Of a stretch of 64,000 nt of DNA, positions 10,918 to 21,963 are shown one piece after another. Within the stretch, counting starts at the first letter, position 1, and each line of letters starts with the position of its first letter. Origin of the DNA: Laburnicola sp. R22_1. Taxonomy: Eukaryota > Ascomycota > Dothideomycetes > Pleosporales > Didymosphaeriaceae. A model generated the notes under the pieces. The model was not told where the DNA came from. It did not search any database and saw nothing but the letters and a program-made list of their open reading frames with translations. Location: NCBI GenBank assembly GCA_014281115.1, contig JACONQ010000019.1, positions 124,001 to 188,000 of the forward strand, given 5' to 3'. The position numbers were made by a program, and so were the translations under genes.

Positions 10918-12514
10918 ATGGAGTTCGAGCCCAAGACCCGTCAGTATCTATCTCACCATTACTATGCCATAAGACCCTGACTCCGTCCAGCGCAGTACAA
11001 CACGTCGGACCCCACCTCGTTCGCCCACACGTCGGCGCGCGAGCGGTGGCCCATCATCATCACCCAGGGCATCGACGACGTGCACCGGTCAATCTACGCC
11101 TCACAAGACAAAGAGTGGGAAAAAGAAGGCAAATGGATCGTCTCGGAGCTGGCAGGGCTGAAATACGAGCTGCAGCACGACCGCGAGCTCAAGCCGATTG
11201 TAGACGACGGCGAGGGGGATGTCGCTGCCTACAACAAGGAATTGGAGGCGCTGGCGCCGGCAAAGTGGCATTCGGTGCCGTGGCTATTCTCGGAATGCTA
11301 TCTCTACCGGTGGGCAGGACTGCCATGAAGATACATATGGAGAGCTAATGGCCATAGGAAGACGCATCTCCAGCATCTTCAAGCAGACGCAGAAGTGGAA
11401 GTCGTATGACATCTTCGCCCGCCAGAAGATGTCGACCTTCAAGTCATCGCGCCCAGCCGTCGTCGAGCTCGCCAGCCGCTACCGAGACATCGTCACCGAG
11501 CTTGAATCGAAGCATACCATAAAAGGCGCAAAGACGCCCGAGGAGCTCGAGGAGGCCGAGAGGGTCCTATTCACAGAGATGTGCGAAATCTGTCTGTGGG
11601 GCAACGCGACCGACTTGTCACTCCTGACAAATCTCTCCTATGAAGATATCCAGAAGCTGCAGGGCTCGGAGGCGAGGCAGGCGTCAGAGAAGAACATCTT
11701 GGTTAACGACTTGGACAAAGCATTCAAGATTCTGTGTGCAGCGCAGAAGGCGGGCCGGAAGGAGCGGAGAGTGGATATCGTGCTTGACAATGCCGGCTTC
11801 GAGCTGTTCGTCGACCTCATCCTAGCCGGCTACCTGCTCGCCTCCGGCCTTGCGACCAACATCGTCTTCCACCCTAAATCGATACCCTGGTTCGTGTCGG
11901 ATGTCTTGCCACAAGATTTCGCAAAGCTCATCCAAGCGCTCGCCGACCCCCAGGGGTTCTACTCGGCGCTCTCCGAAGAGGATGAAAAGACCGGAAAGAC
12001 AGCCACCCCGCTCTCCGACTCTGAAGTTGACAATCTGCAATTCCTCTTTCGGCACTGGAGCACCTTCCACGCGGAAGGCCAGTTGGTTCTCCGCCCGAAC
12101 ACCTTCTGGACTGCGGGCGGCAGCTTCTGGCGGCTGCCGAAGACCGAGCCAAGCTTGTGCGAGGATCTCAAGCAGAGCGAGCTTGTCATCTTCAAGGGCG
12201 ACTTGAACTATAGGAAGTTGACTGCGGATGTAGGTGCATCGCAATTGTGTGACAGGAGAATCTAGACTAATGACTGGTAGGCGGCTTGGCCCGCAACATC
12301 GCCCTTCACCGAAGCCATCGGACCGCTCGGACCAGGGTCAGGCGTCCGCGTCCTCGCGCTGCGAACATGCAAAGCGGACGTGGTGGTCGGTCTACCGGAA
12401 GGGGAAGACGAGAGGATAAAAGCGACCGATGGGGGTGGCGGCGATAGCGGAGCGAGGAAGTGGGCATGGAGTGGCAAGTGGGCCGTGGTGCAGTTCTCCG
12501 ATGGCAAGATCTGA
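10918..12514 (+). CDS. DUF89/ARMT1-like damage-control phosphatase (4 exons)
   Basis: Exons 10918..10939, 10991..11309, 11362..12229, 12281..12514; introns 51, 52 and 51 nt; 480 aa. The first exon holds only 22 nt, giving MEFEPKTPQYNTSDP after splicing. Intron 2 uses an AAG acceptor, which is the only one giving YLYRRISSIF. The family (human ARMT1, yeast YMR027W) consists of metal-dependent phosphatases thought to remove damaged or overflow phosphometabolites such as sugar phosphates. The metal-binding Asp-Asn pair of the family is visible as D256-N257 in VDIVLDNAGFELFVDL. The C-terminus ends in a KWAWSGKWAVVQFSDGK motif typical of fungal members. No signal peptide, so probably cytosolic. All phases agree. 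Confidence 0.9.
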
Positions 12515-13146
12515 GTTCATCTGGGCCTTGTGAGCGCGTTATTTGCGCACGATTGTACATGTTGAGCGTCAGCCCCGTTGAAAGATTAGAGCCTTTCCAT
12601 ACATATAGACAGACTAGAAAGAAAGAGTCGCTAGATCGGAAGGTTTGTTAGGAAAGGGTACCTACCCATGTTGCTATGTCTTCGAGTCTTCGTCGTTCGG
12701 ATAGGCTATACTTTATATGAATGACATTTGGTCTTGTACGTATTGGGAATGTATCCCTCCTCGTCGTCGTCGTCCTCTTCTTCTTCTACCCTACCCTACC
12801 CTACCTACAATCTACCCACCCCACCCCCCAATCTACCCACGATCCAACCAATCCAACCCCCCACCCACCCAACCAACCCATCCCCCTTCCTCCCTCCCAC
12901 CATTCAACCTCTCTGTTCAACCTCCCCCACTCAACCTTCCCCCCATCTACTCACCACCTACTCCCTCCTCCTCCTCCTCTTCTTTTTTTTTGTTTTTAAC
13001 AAAAAGAAAGAGAACAACACAACACAATACAAAACCAAGCAGCCAAGCAAGCAAGCAACTAAGCAAGCAAGCCTAACAAACAAACAATCAATCAATCAAT
13101 CAATCACCACCCAGCATCCAGCATCCAGCATCCAGATAAGTAGATA

Positions 13147-13264
13147 CAAAACAAAACAAAACAAAACAAAACAAAACAAAACAAAACAAAACAAAACAAA
13201 ACAAAACAAAACAAAACAAAACAAAACAAAACAAAACAAAACAAAACAAAACAAAACAAAACAA
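13147..13264. repeat. (CAAAA)n microsatellite, about 23.6 perfect copies
   Basis: 118 bp of uninterrupted CAAAA pentamers, a likely hypervariable locus. Confidence 0.97.
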
Positions 13265-13380
13265 TACGTCTTCCTTATTCCTTCCATCTCTACTAACTTT
13301 ATTACCACTACCTATATCACCTATAGTACCTCATCACCTCATCCGCATAGTAGATACCTACCATATCACCTAGTATAATC

Positions 13381-13414
13381 TAGCATAGCATAGCATAGCA
13401 TAGCATAGCGTAGC
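13381..13414. repeat. (TAGCA)n microsatellite
   Basis: Six to seven TAGCA pentamers, the last one changed. Confidence 0.9.
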
Positions 13415-13495
13415 ACGAAGCGAAGAGGATTCTCTGCCCAAGGTTACGCACAAGTCCAAATCTACACATACATCCCCCCCCTTCCCCTCCCACAT

Positions 13496-13518
13496 ACACA
13501 CACACACACACACACACA
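13496..13518. repeat. (CA)n microsatellite
   Basis: About eleven CA dinucleotides. Confidence 0.9.
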
Positions 13519-14079
13519 TAGCCCAAGCCCCAACAAAGCGCATCCATTACACACCACATCACTCTACCAAACAAGTCAAGTCATGTTATCCACCACCTAC
13601 AAAGAAAATAGTTATGAAACAAACTACCTATCTGGATACTCTGCACCCTCCACCCACCACCACCTTCCTCCTTTGCCCGCCAAAACACAAGACAAAGGCA
13701 GACATCTCTCCGCCCGTCCCTTCATCCCGTCCGATACATAACACCCTCATGAGCGGAAAAAGGAAAAATCGCCCATTCCATCCCATCCCAGTCCAGTCCA
13801 CCCATCACATCACAATCCATCGTGACAGCGCCACATACAGAGAAACTCGATACATGCCAGTAAGGAACAAAACCATCGGGCTTTTTGAACGGATTAATTT
13901 GTCGAGCAACACCAATAATAGGGAAAGTCATCACGCACGCAACCGGCATCTCGATGCATGACCCAAGAGGCCAAATCGTAGTCGTAGCCGTCGTCGTGAT
14001 AAGAAAAGGGGTATAAGTAATAGCGGCTTCATGACTCGACAACCAGGAGGCTGTGCAGAGGTGCGTTGGTGCAACACGT

Positions 14080-16693
14080 CTACGGGCCGGTGTATCTGTC
14101 GAATCTGTGACCTGTTAGTACATGCTGCAGGTTGGCTGTGACGTAGATAGCGACGTGGTTCAATGAAATGCTCATGCAGGCGCGGATGGCGACTGCAGAC
14201 TGCATGCGAGCCCAGGCCTGCAGATAGGCAAGACGACTGGCCCGCGGCCCACGCTGCAATGCGCCTCTCTTTTCGAAGCATGCCGCGTGGGGTGCATCCA
14301 GAGCGCGGAAAGTTCCATGCCAAGCCCTTCAACGTCTCATCTCCATCGTAACGGGCATAATAGCCACGTAATACCATGTCGAGAAGATAGGCATATGGCA
14401 GCTCTTGTCGATGCACAATGTGGGGTAAATGTGCTGTGAGAGGGTTATTACTCACCTCCAGATTCGGGCGCGCATATCGCCGCTACCCGTGGCGAATATG
14501 CCTCCAGTAGGGCTGGGCGCGACGGAAATCACTGCATACGTTAGCTTATCAGCTCCATTGTTATTGCATCATTGCGGTTTCCAATTGTATGACGATTGCG
14601 CATCGTGCTGGGACTGGAGCACCGCAGAGTAGCGTACCTGAGTTCTTATGACCCTGCAACATAAGTTGGGCAACACCGGTGTGTGGATCCCAGAACTGAA
14701 CTCCGCGGTCTTTGGAGCCACTGAGAACCCAGTCGCCGTGGGGAGTTAATGCCACGCTAAGTACAAAATCCTATAGCGCTTGTTAGCGTGCACACTCTTC
14801 CCTGGTCGCAGAATATACCTTATGGCCCTCGAAGGTGCGAATGCACTTGCCGCCGGGCGCAGTGCCCGGAATCAGGCGCGAGGGAGTCGTCAGTTCCCAC
14901 ATTTTGATTGTCTTGTCCAAACTTCCGCTGACCAAGCGGTCTCCAGAGGGAGCGAAGGCCACGGAATAGACACTGTCCTTGTGGCCTTGCTCGCCCTCCA
15001 AACGCACGACCAGACTGCCAGTATGGGCATCCCACACACGAACGCTCTTGTCCAGAGATCCAGCTGCAACGAAGCGGCTGTCTGGGGAAATAGCCACGGT
15101 CGTGACACCGTCCTCGATCGACAAGTTGAGCACCTGCTGATTCGTTTCAAGGTCCCAAAGACGGACGCTCCTGTCACCGCTCCCGGATGCGATGATTCGG
15201 CCGTTCTTCGCGAAGTCTAGCGAATAAATGTCTTGCTCGTGGCCGGTGAATTGGTGCTTGATCGTGCGGCTTGCAATGTCCCACACCTGATTGCGTTCGT
15301 CAGCGTCACATTACGATAAAAGATGGCAAAACTCACCCTAATGACCTTGTCCTCGGCACCAGTGGCAAGATATTGGCCGTTGGGGCTGAAGCAGACGCTA
15401 CGGATATACAAGTCACCATCCTCGGGAAGACTCTGGTCCTGGAGATGGGCAACTGGGGCGCCGGACTCGACATCGAAAATCTGAGCAGAGCGATTGCAAC
15501 CCGTCGCCACATAACGACCATCGGCACTGAACCGCACGCAGCAGACGACGCTCTGGTGAGGCAAGTTGTGGATCAGATCCACATCCAGCACACGCCTTGC
15601 GCGAGGGTTGAAGACGGCGAACCAGTCATTCTCCTCCTTCTTGAGATGCGCCGGCAGCGTCTCCAGATCCAGATCAGCCAGAACATTGCTCTGGCTTAAA
15701 GGGACCTGGGGATGGCCGAGAGAAGGATGGTGCTGATGCGGAGGCGGGGTGGGGCGGGGCACCTGAGGCGATCCGGGGTAGGGTGCCGCCGTGGTCTGTT
15801 GAGGGGTGGCTGGCCCAGGGGGCCCGCGCGGACCAGGACGCTTACCACCTGGGGAGGCAGTGGGCTGCGGAGGTTGGCCATAGCCTGGACAAGTGTGAGT
15901 ACGATCTGAGCAGGCAATCATCTCTTACCGAGTGGGGGGGAAATAGTCAAAGCTCACCGTTGACCGAAGGGCCGGGCTGATAGCCACCGAAATGCTGAGG
16001 TGGTCCAGGAGCGGGGTTCAAGCCTGGCGGGCCTTGCGGACCTCCTCCCAAGTGTGGAGGAAGACCTCCTGGCTGCGGAGGGTCCTGTGGAGGAGGCGCG
16101 AGGCCGGGGCCACCTTGGTTGTTACCTGCCATTATGCCCCCGAAGAGATTGCTGGGCCCATGGCCAATTGACGGAGGTGGGGGCTGCGAGGGGCCGTGGT
16201 GCGAGTTCTGGCCAGGACCGCCGCGGGCCTCGAGTTCGCGTTGCAGGCGCGCAATCTCATCTTCGTATCTGAATTCACTGTCAGCATATGCTGTCGTGTG
16301 CAATCGCATCGCGTGGGCGACTCGGACGTCATGGCCAACCCAGCGGGCCGAAGACACTCACTTTGCCTTGAGCTGGACGTGCGACTGCTCTAGCGAAAAC
16401 ACCTTGGCACGAATCATCTCGATCTCCTGGATGTGACGAGTGACTGTATGAGGTGGTTAGCCATCTGCACTCGCTCCGAGGGGACCAATGCGGTGGGCTA
16501 GGTTCCACAGCCAGCCGTGCCACCAGAGAAGGTGGGATGGTAAGCTGCCGAAGTACTCACTCTGGCCTTCGTAGTCGACGCTGCGGTTCGTCTCGGTCTC
16601 GAACTCGGCGCGGATCTGGTCCAGCAGCTCGTTCAGGCGCTGGCTGGGCGCGCCGGCAGGAGGCCCGATGCGCGGAGGGTAGCCGTGGTTCAT
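14080..16693 (-). CDS. rcoA: Tup1/RcoA WD40 transcriptional co-repressor (8 exons)
   Basis: Exons complement(16561..16693, 16362..16443, 15958..16268, 15337..15884, 14819..15286, 14638..14770, 14456..14531, 14080..14104), summing to 1776 nt, 591 aa, all phases consistent. The N-terminus ([16 protein letters not shown]) is the Tup1 tetramerisation helix that binds Ssn6/Cyc8. A Gly/Pro/Gln-rich linker follows, then the [19 protein letters not shown] motif seen before the Tup1 propeller and seven WD repeats (for example [20 protein letters not shown] and [11 protein letters not shown]). The complex represses many genes from the nucleus. The last intron is 351 nt and leads to WRFDRYTGP; if it is not spliced, translation stops after WR. 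Divergent from trehalose phosphorylase, 1.4 kb away. Confidence 0.95.
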
Positions 16694-18109
16694 GGCGGCG
16701 GCGAGATGCGCAGGATAGCAGCAGACGGGATGTATGCAGGTGTTTGTGGGGTGAAGGGGAAGGCGGGGAAGGCGCGATGATGGCGCTGTGTCGGGCAGGC
16801 GGTCGCAGCGCGCTGGCAGGCAGCAAACGACAGCACGAGGCTGAGGTGGCACACGGCAGGAGCGAGCGCGCGCGAAGCTGCGGGGGGCAGGCGCAATGGG
16901 GCGGCAATGGAAGGGGCGCGCAGCTTGGATGCAGCGCAAGCGTTCACAGACGAGCGGGCGTGCGAAGAGTGGTGAGAAGGTGAAGTCTGCTCAAGAATTG
17001 GGTGGTCAAAGCCCTGGCCTACACTAGGTATAGTAGCGGCTTCCCGTGAGGTGCGCTAGATGAAACGAGCGCCCGACATGCATGCATGGGGCCAACACAA
17101 CACCACATCTGTGCCGACGTCGTACAGCATGAGTGCTGCCTACATGTCGTCCTACGCCGTGTTTTCTCTCCCCATCTCGACAGACTCGGGTGCTGCATGC
17201 CCACACGTCGACACGGCTGCAGAGGGCGTGCAGACCCGCGTTTGGCTGCGCGAGCTGCCCCAGCTCTTCGTCTTGGCACTGGCTACGCCTTTTCCTACGA
17301 CGGTGCTCGGGCTTATTACGCTCGAGAGCCGGCCGCTGCCGGGACCGGGAGGTCTGTGGCATCGTTGTACAGACTTTGGGCGGCGCTGCTCGAGGCGGCC
17401 ATGCCCAGCCGTGTCTTCGGCGTCCAGAGGGCGGACCGTGAGGCTGCGTCGGTGCGGCACAGCCAGTGCATGCGTCGGAAGGAGGCCGGCGTGCGGTCCA
17501 TGGGTGGATGTAATGCATGCAATCATGGGCGTCCACGGGTTCACAAGTGTTCGCGGAGCGGCCGTCGGCGGCTAAGCCAGACACGGAAAGCGCGACCCAT
17601 GGGCCCAGCCACGCGAGCACCGGCTCCGCTCGGCTACTCGCCATCCCTGCCCGGCCCTCGCACATCGCCCTCTGCCCTGGTTTTGCTGCTGGCCCCTGCC
17701 CGTAGACTGAGTGTCTCCACGTCTGTCGTACTCATTCATGCCGTCGACGTAGCGTCTTCACCGTCTTCACCGACTTTCACGTATGCTAACATTAGCAACG
17801 CGCCGATGCTGTGCTTCACATCCTCTGCGACTGCCATCACATCGTCACGCGCTCGCCACGCCACGCCACGGTGGCGCTTTCGAGCCTGCCATGCAACCCT
17901 CTATGCGCGAGTATAAAGCACACGATATTGTGCTCGGACTCGGGATCAAGCCTTCCACACTTCTTATTTTCCGTGCACCAGTGACGTTGACGACGTCGAT
18001 CGTTGCAGCGCCCAAAGTAGCCTCTAGAGAGAGTGACGTCAGACTCGGTTCCCCCTCGGTTCACGTATACCTGCGCGCCACGTAACCTTACATACGACAC
18101 GTCCTTACA
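16694..18109. other. Divergent promoter region, rcoA / trehalose phosphorylase
   Basis: 1.4 kb between two divergent starts. The long plus-strand frame 17086-17916 and its minus-strand counterpart 17024-17665 overlap on both strands, have Cys/Arg-rich composition and match no family I know, so I do not call them. No obvious TATA box. Confidence 0.45.
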
Positions 18110-20852
18110 ATGCTATCACCAAGCTACCACCTTAAACTGCGCCCGGCGGTGCGCCGACGGACGACTCGCCATGCCTTCCAAGCAGAGAGCTCCATCAAGA
18201 ACCAGAAGAAGTTCGAACACGACACAGGTGTCCAGCTCCAGGTACGTAGCCAATATCGAGATGCTACAGCGCCAGATCGATCATTGGTTTCGGTACACAT
18301 GCGCTACTTTAGGCTACGTAGTGCGCACTGCGTAGGTAGAACGTGCGGAAACTAAACACCTAGTGCTGTGGCTCGGCGTCACCACAGATGGATGCCACTT
18401 GCGCATTGGGTCGCACAAGCACATTTCGCACCGTGCCGGATCCTCAGTTTCCGTACAATGGCCTATCCCAGCATACATGTTGGACATGCAGACTGTACCG
18501 AACTCATAATCTGGTCCTGTTTGCTACCATCGAATCCCATCTTCAATCCTGCCATCTCCACCCTATGCACTGGTCGCTTCTTTGCTAACACGCTTCTTCC
18601 AGAGTCTCTTCGTCGGTGTTGCAGTTCAAGAAGGGACCAACGGAACCCTAGACATAGGCTTTGCCACCCACGATGGCACCTACTCGATCGACTTTGCTGT
18701 CACGACGGTGCCATTGATGCCTTCATCTGGCTCTGGCTACACTCCGAGTGCCTCCGGCACCTCTACGCCCGCTGACCCTACTTCCGGAACATCTACCCCC
18801 ATATCACGGGAGGACATATCTGACTACCTGGCCGATTACCTTGTCGCTAAATTGAGGAACTACCAGAAAGAGCACTTTTACAAGTTCACGGGTGCTGGTA
18901 TTAACCAGAATGCTATGAAGTTCTGCCCGCAACTTGCCGCAAGGTTATGGCAAGACCTGGACATTGTCCCTTTAGTCATACCAAGCCATGATGCTTCGTG
19001 GGACCAGATGCGCCCCGACAGAATCAAGCATAGCGTGCTTGTGGATGAGGAGGCTGATTCCATGGCGAGAAAGGCACTACTGTAAGTCCTCCGGTCCTCA
19101 GGCGTGGGGCAGGGTAACTCATGCATATTCTAGCCACTTTGGCCCGACCAACCAACCACGACTGAGTATTGGATACCGTAACAAGGTCGAAGTCGACTGC
19201 AATGGACGCGCTCAACTAGCCATGTATGATGACTACAAGCAGACGGTCAACGAAGACACGACATGGAAGGCTACGCTCAAATATGCTGAGAGTCTAAAGA
19301 AGGACAAGGTCCAGATCGCCTTCTTCAACAGCACGCCGCAGGGTGGGGGTGTTGCATTGATGCGCCATGCTCTTATCCGATTCCTTAAGATCATCAACGT
19401 AGATGCTTCATGGTAATTCTTCGACTCCACTTTTTGGATATCGCAAGCTGATCAAGTCATCTCAGGTATGTCCCGAAACCGAAGCCCGAGGTCTTCCGCA
19501 TCACCAAGAACAACCACAACATCCTTCAAGGTGTCGCAGATCCTAACCTCCGTCTCACCAATGACCAGATTGCCATGCTGGATGGCTGGTGTAAACAGAA
19601 CGCCGACCGTTTCTGGATCTCCAACGACGGCCCTCTAGCGCCTCGCGCACAAGGCGGCGCAGACGTAATCATCGTCGACGACCCCCAGATGCCTAGCCTC
19701 GTCAAAATCGCAAAGGAACAGGATCCCGATCGTCCCGTCATTTTTCGCTCGCACATTCAGGTCCGCGCCGATCTTGCTGACCAGCAAGGTAGTCCCACGT
19801 CCGAGGTCTGGAACTGGGTCTGGGAGAACGTCAAGAAGGCGGATCTGTTCGTAAGCCAGTGAGTATCTCAGTATCCGCAATGCATTCAGAACGCATGCTT
19901 AACTCATTCTAGTCCCGTCCGTGACTTTGTTCCGAAGACAGTGATACCTAGCAAGGTTGGCTATCTTCCTGCCACTACCGATTGGCTCGACGGACTGAAC
20001 AAGCCCATGAGTGACTGGGACGCGCAATACTACATGCACGAATTCGAGGCGGAATGCTTCAAACAGCGCATGGCGCAGCTCAAGTACCCAGCCCGCGACT
20101 ACATTGTGCAAATTGCCCGCTTCGACCCCGCAAAGGGCATCCCGGACGTACTTGCTTCGTATGCGGAGCTCCGCCGCGTATACATGAAGGACACGCCCCT
20201 CGAGCAAGTCCCGCAGCTCGTCATTGCAGGCCACGGCGCCATTGACGACCCGGACGCGACGCACATTTACGACCAGACGCTCGACCTGCTCGACACAAAG
20301 TACCCCGACGTCAAAGACGATGTCGTCGTCATGCGGCTCGGCCCCACGGACCAGCTCCTCAACGCACTCATGTCCATGGCGCACGTGGCGCTCCAGCTCT
20401 CGACGCGCGAAGGCTTCGAAGTCAAAGTCAGCGAGGCCCTGCACAAGGGCGTGCCCGTCATCGCCACGAGGGCGGGTGGCATCCCGCTGCAAGTGCAGCA
20501 CGGCAAGTCGGGCTACCTCGTCGAGCCGGGCGACTACCCAGCCGTGGCCAGGAATTTGGCCGACTTGTTCGCCGACAAGGAGCTGTATGAGGAGATGAGC
20601 GAGTATGCGGCTGCGCATGTGAGCGACGAGGTGAGCACCGTGGGCAACGCGCTGAGTTGGTTGTACATGGCGGATAGTCTTGCGCATGGCGAGGTGCTGG
20701 AGCCGGATAGTAGGTGGATTAATGATATGGCGAGGGAGAAGGTGGGGTTGGGGTATAGGGAGGGGGAGACGAAGTTGCCGCGGGATAAGCATTTGGATTT
20801 GTCGAGGGATGAGGGGAGGGGGGTGGGGAAGAGGGAGGGAGTGAGCGGGTGA
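18110..20852 (+). CDS. ccg-9: Trehalose phosphorylase / CCG-9-like retaining GT4 glycosyltransferase (5 exons)
   Basis: Exons 18110..18241, 18603..19081, 19134..19412, 19466..19858, 19913..20852; 740 aa, phases agree. Introns are 52-54 nt except the first (361 nt). Start 18110 is chosen because its frame reads through the first splice as GVQLQSLFVGVAVQEG; the ATG at 18171 is out of frame. The protein has the fungal trehalose phosphorylase/synthase layout: an N-terminal domain (IGFATHDGTYSIDFAV) and a GT4 catalytic half with HPVRDFVP, IARFDPAKGIPDVL and the E-x7-E motif in STREGFEVKVSEALHKGVPV. The family reversibly links glucose-1-phosphate and trehalose, or makes trehalose; in Neurospora the homologue is clock-controlled. 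Cytosolic. The first exon is the least certain. Confidence 0.9.
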
Positions 20853-21963
20853 GTGAGGAGGGGGTGGAGACGGAGATGGTGTACTGATGGGAGTTGATTC
20901 TTTGAGGTGGAGGGTAGAATAGAGCGGCGCAGCCGATTGAGCGACGTGAGAAGAAGGTGGAGAGAAGCTGATCTTTAGCGTTCCTATCTGCGTTGGTGTA
21001 CTCTCTCGCTCGCGTACTCACTTGCCTGTGTGTCCATGAAGGCAGTCCAATTATTCAAAAACGGAAAAAAATAAATATAGATATTACCAACTACCTAACT
21101 ATACATGGCTACACAAAAGGTGCTAGCTTTAGTTATCCTAGCTAACCCTTAATAACTCTTACCTACCTACCTACCTACTTACCTATCCACCTAATCGGTG
21201 TTTAGAATAGGTAGCTAGTTAGTTGGCAAAGAAAGCAAAAGGTAACAAGCTCCATATCATACATTTCATTTCATTCTATTCCATTCTATTGCTTTCTATC
21301 CCTCTGCGTACCTTCCTCCGCCATATTATTATATCCTACACAATCTCCATTCCCATCTCCATCCCCATCCCTATCCCCATTCAGTCCACAATCCACCCAA
21401 TCCACCATCACCTCTCACGCAACGCACACCCACAAACAAAACATCAGCCATCTCGATAACTTCATTCTTTTTCCATTTCCATTTCCCCAGTCCCCACAAA
21501 ATCCACCCAAGATAATACACCACACTAGAAAGACTACCCCCGACCCGACCCGACCAGACCAGAGCAGACCAGAAAACGCCGAGAAATGCCACCCACCCAC
21601 ATCACCACCACCACCACCAAAAGACGGGTATCTCCCAGAAATGTACATGTGTGTTTGTATGTGTCCCAGTGAGAAAAAAAAAAGGGAGACACTTTCCAGA
21701 CCCGACCCAATCTGACCAGATATACGCCATCGCTATGCATACAAAGTGTTACAAGTTCACCAAAAAAAAAAGACAAAAGAGAAAAAAAAGGGCATATCCA
21801 CAATCTACGCGCGCCTAGAAAATGCACGCACGCACCTACGGCACAGGTAATAACAACCCATGCCATGCCATGACATGAAAAACAAACAAAGAAAGAAAAG
21901 TGGGTAGGTAGACCAAAGCCTCAAGGCTCGCTCGCAAGTTGCCCAGCATCAGCTCAGCTCAGC
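20853..21963. other. Low-complexity intergenic region between convergent genes
   Basis: Contains TACC-type repeats (about 21155-21190), A-tracts and CT-rich DNA between the trehalose phosphorylase and Tho2 3' ends. No gene seen. Confidence 0.6.

Larger units (their letters stand above)
12515..14079. other. Low-complexity intergenic region between convergent genes
   Basis: C/T-rich and CA-rich DNA with several microsatellites, lying between the 3' ends of the DUF89 gene and rcoA. Open frames (such as 12728-13378) are products of the repeats. It probably includes both 3' UTRs. Confidence 0.6.

Noticed and set aside
12728..13378. 216-aa frame
   Set aside because: Made largely of microsatellites, including the CAAAA array translated as Lys/Gln/Asn/Thr repeats.
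17086..17916. 276-aa plus-strand open frame in the rcoA/ccg-9 intergenic region
   Set aside because: A 213-aa frame lies opposite on the minus strand; both are Cys/Arg-rich and unrecognisable, as expected of GC-rich non-coding DNA.
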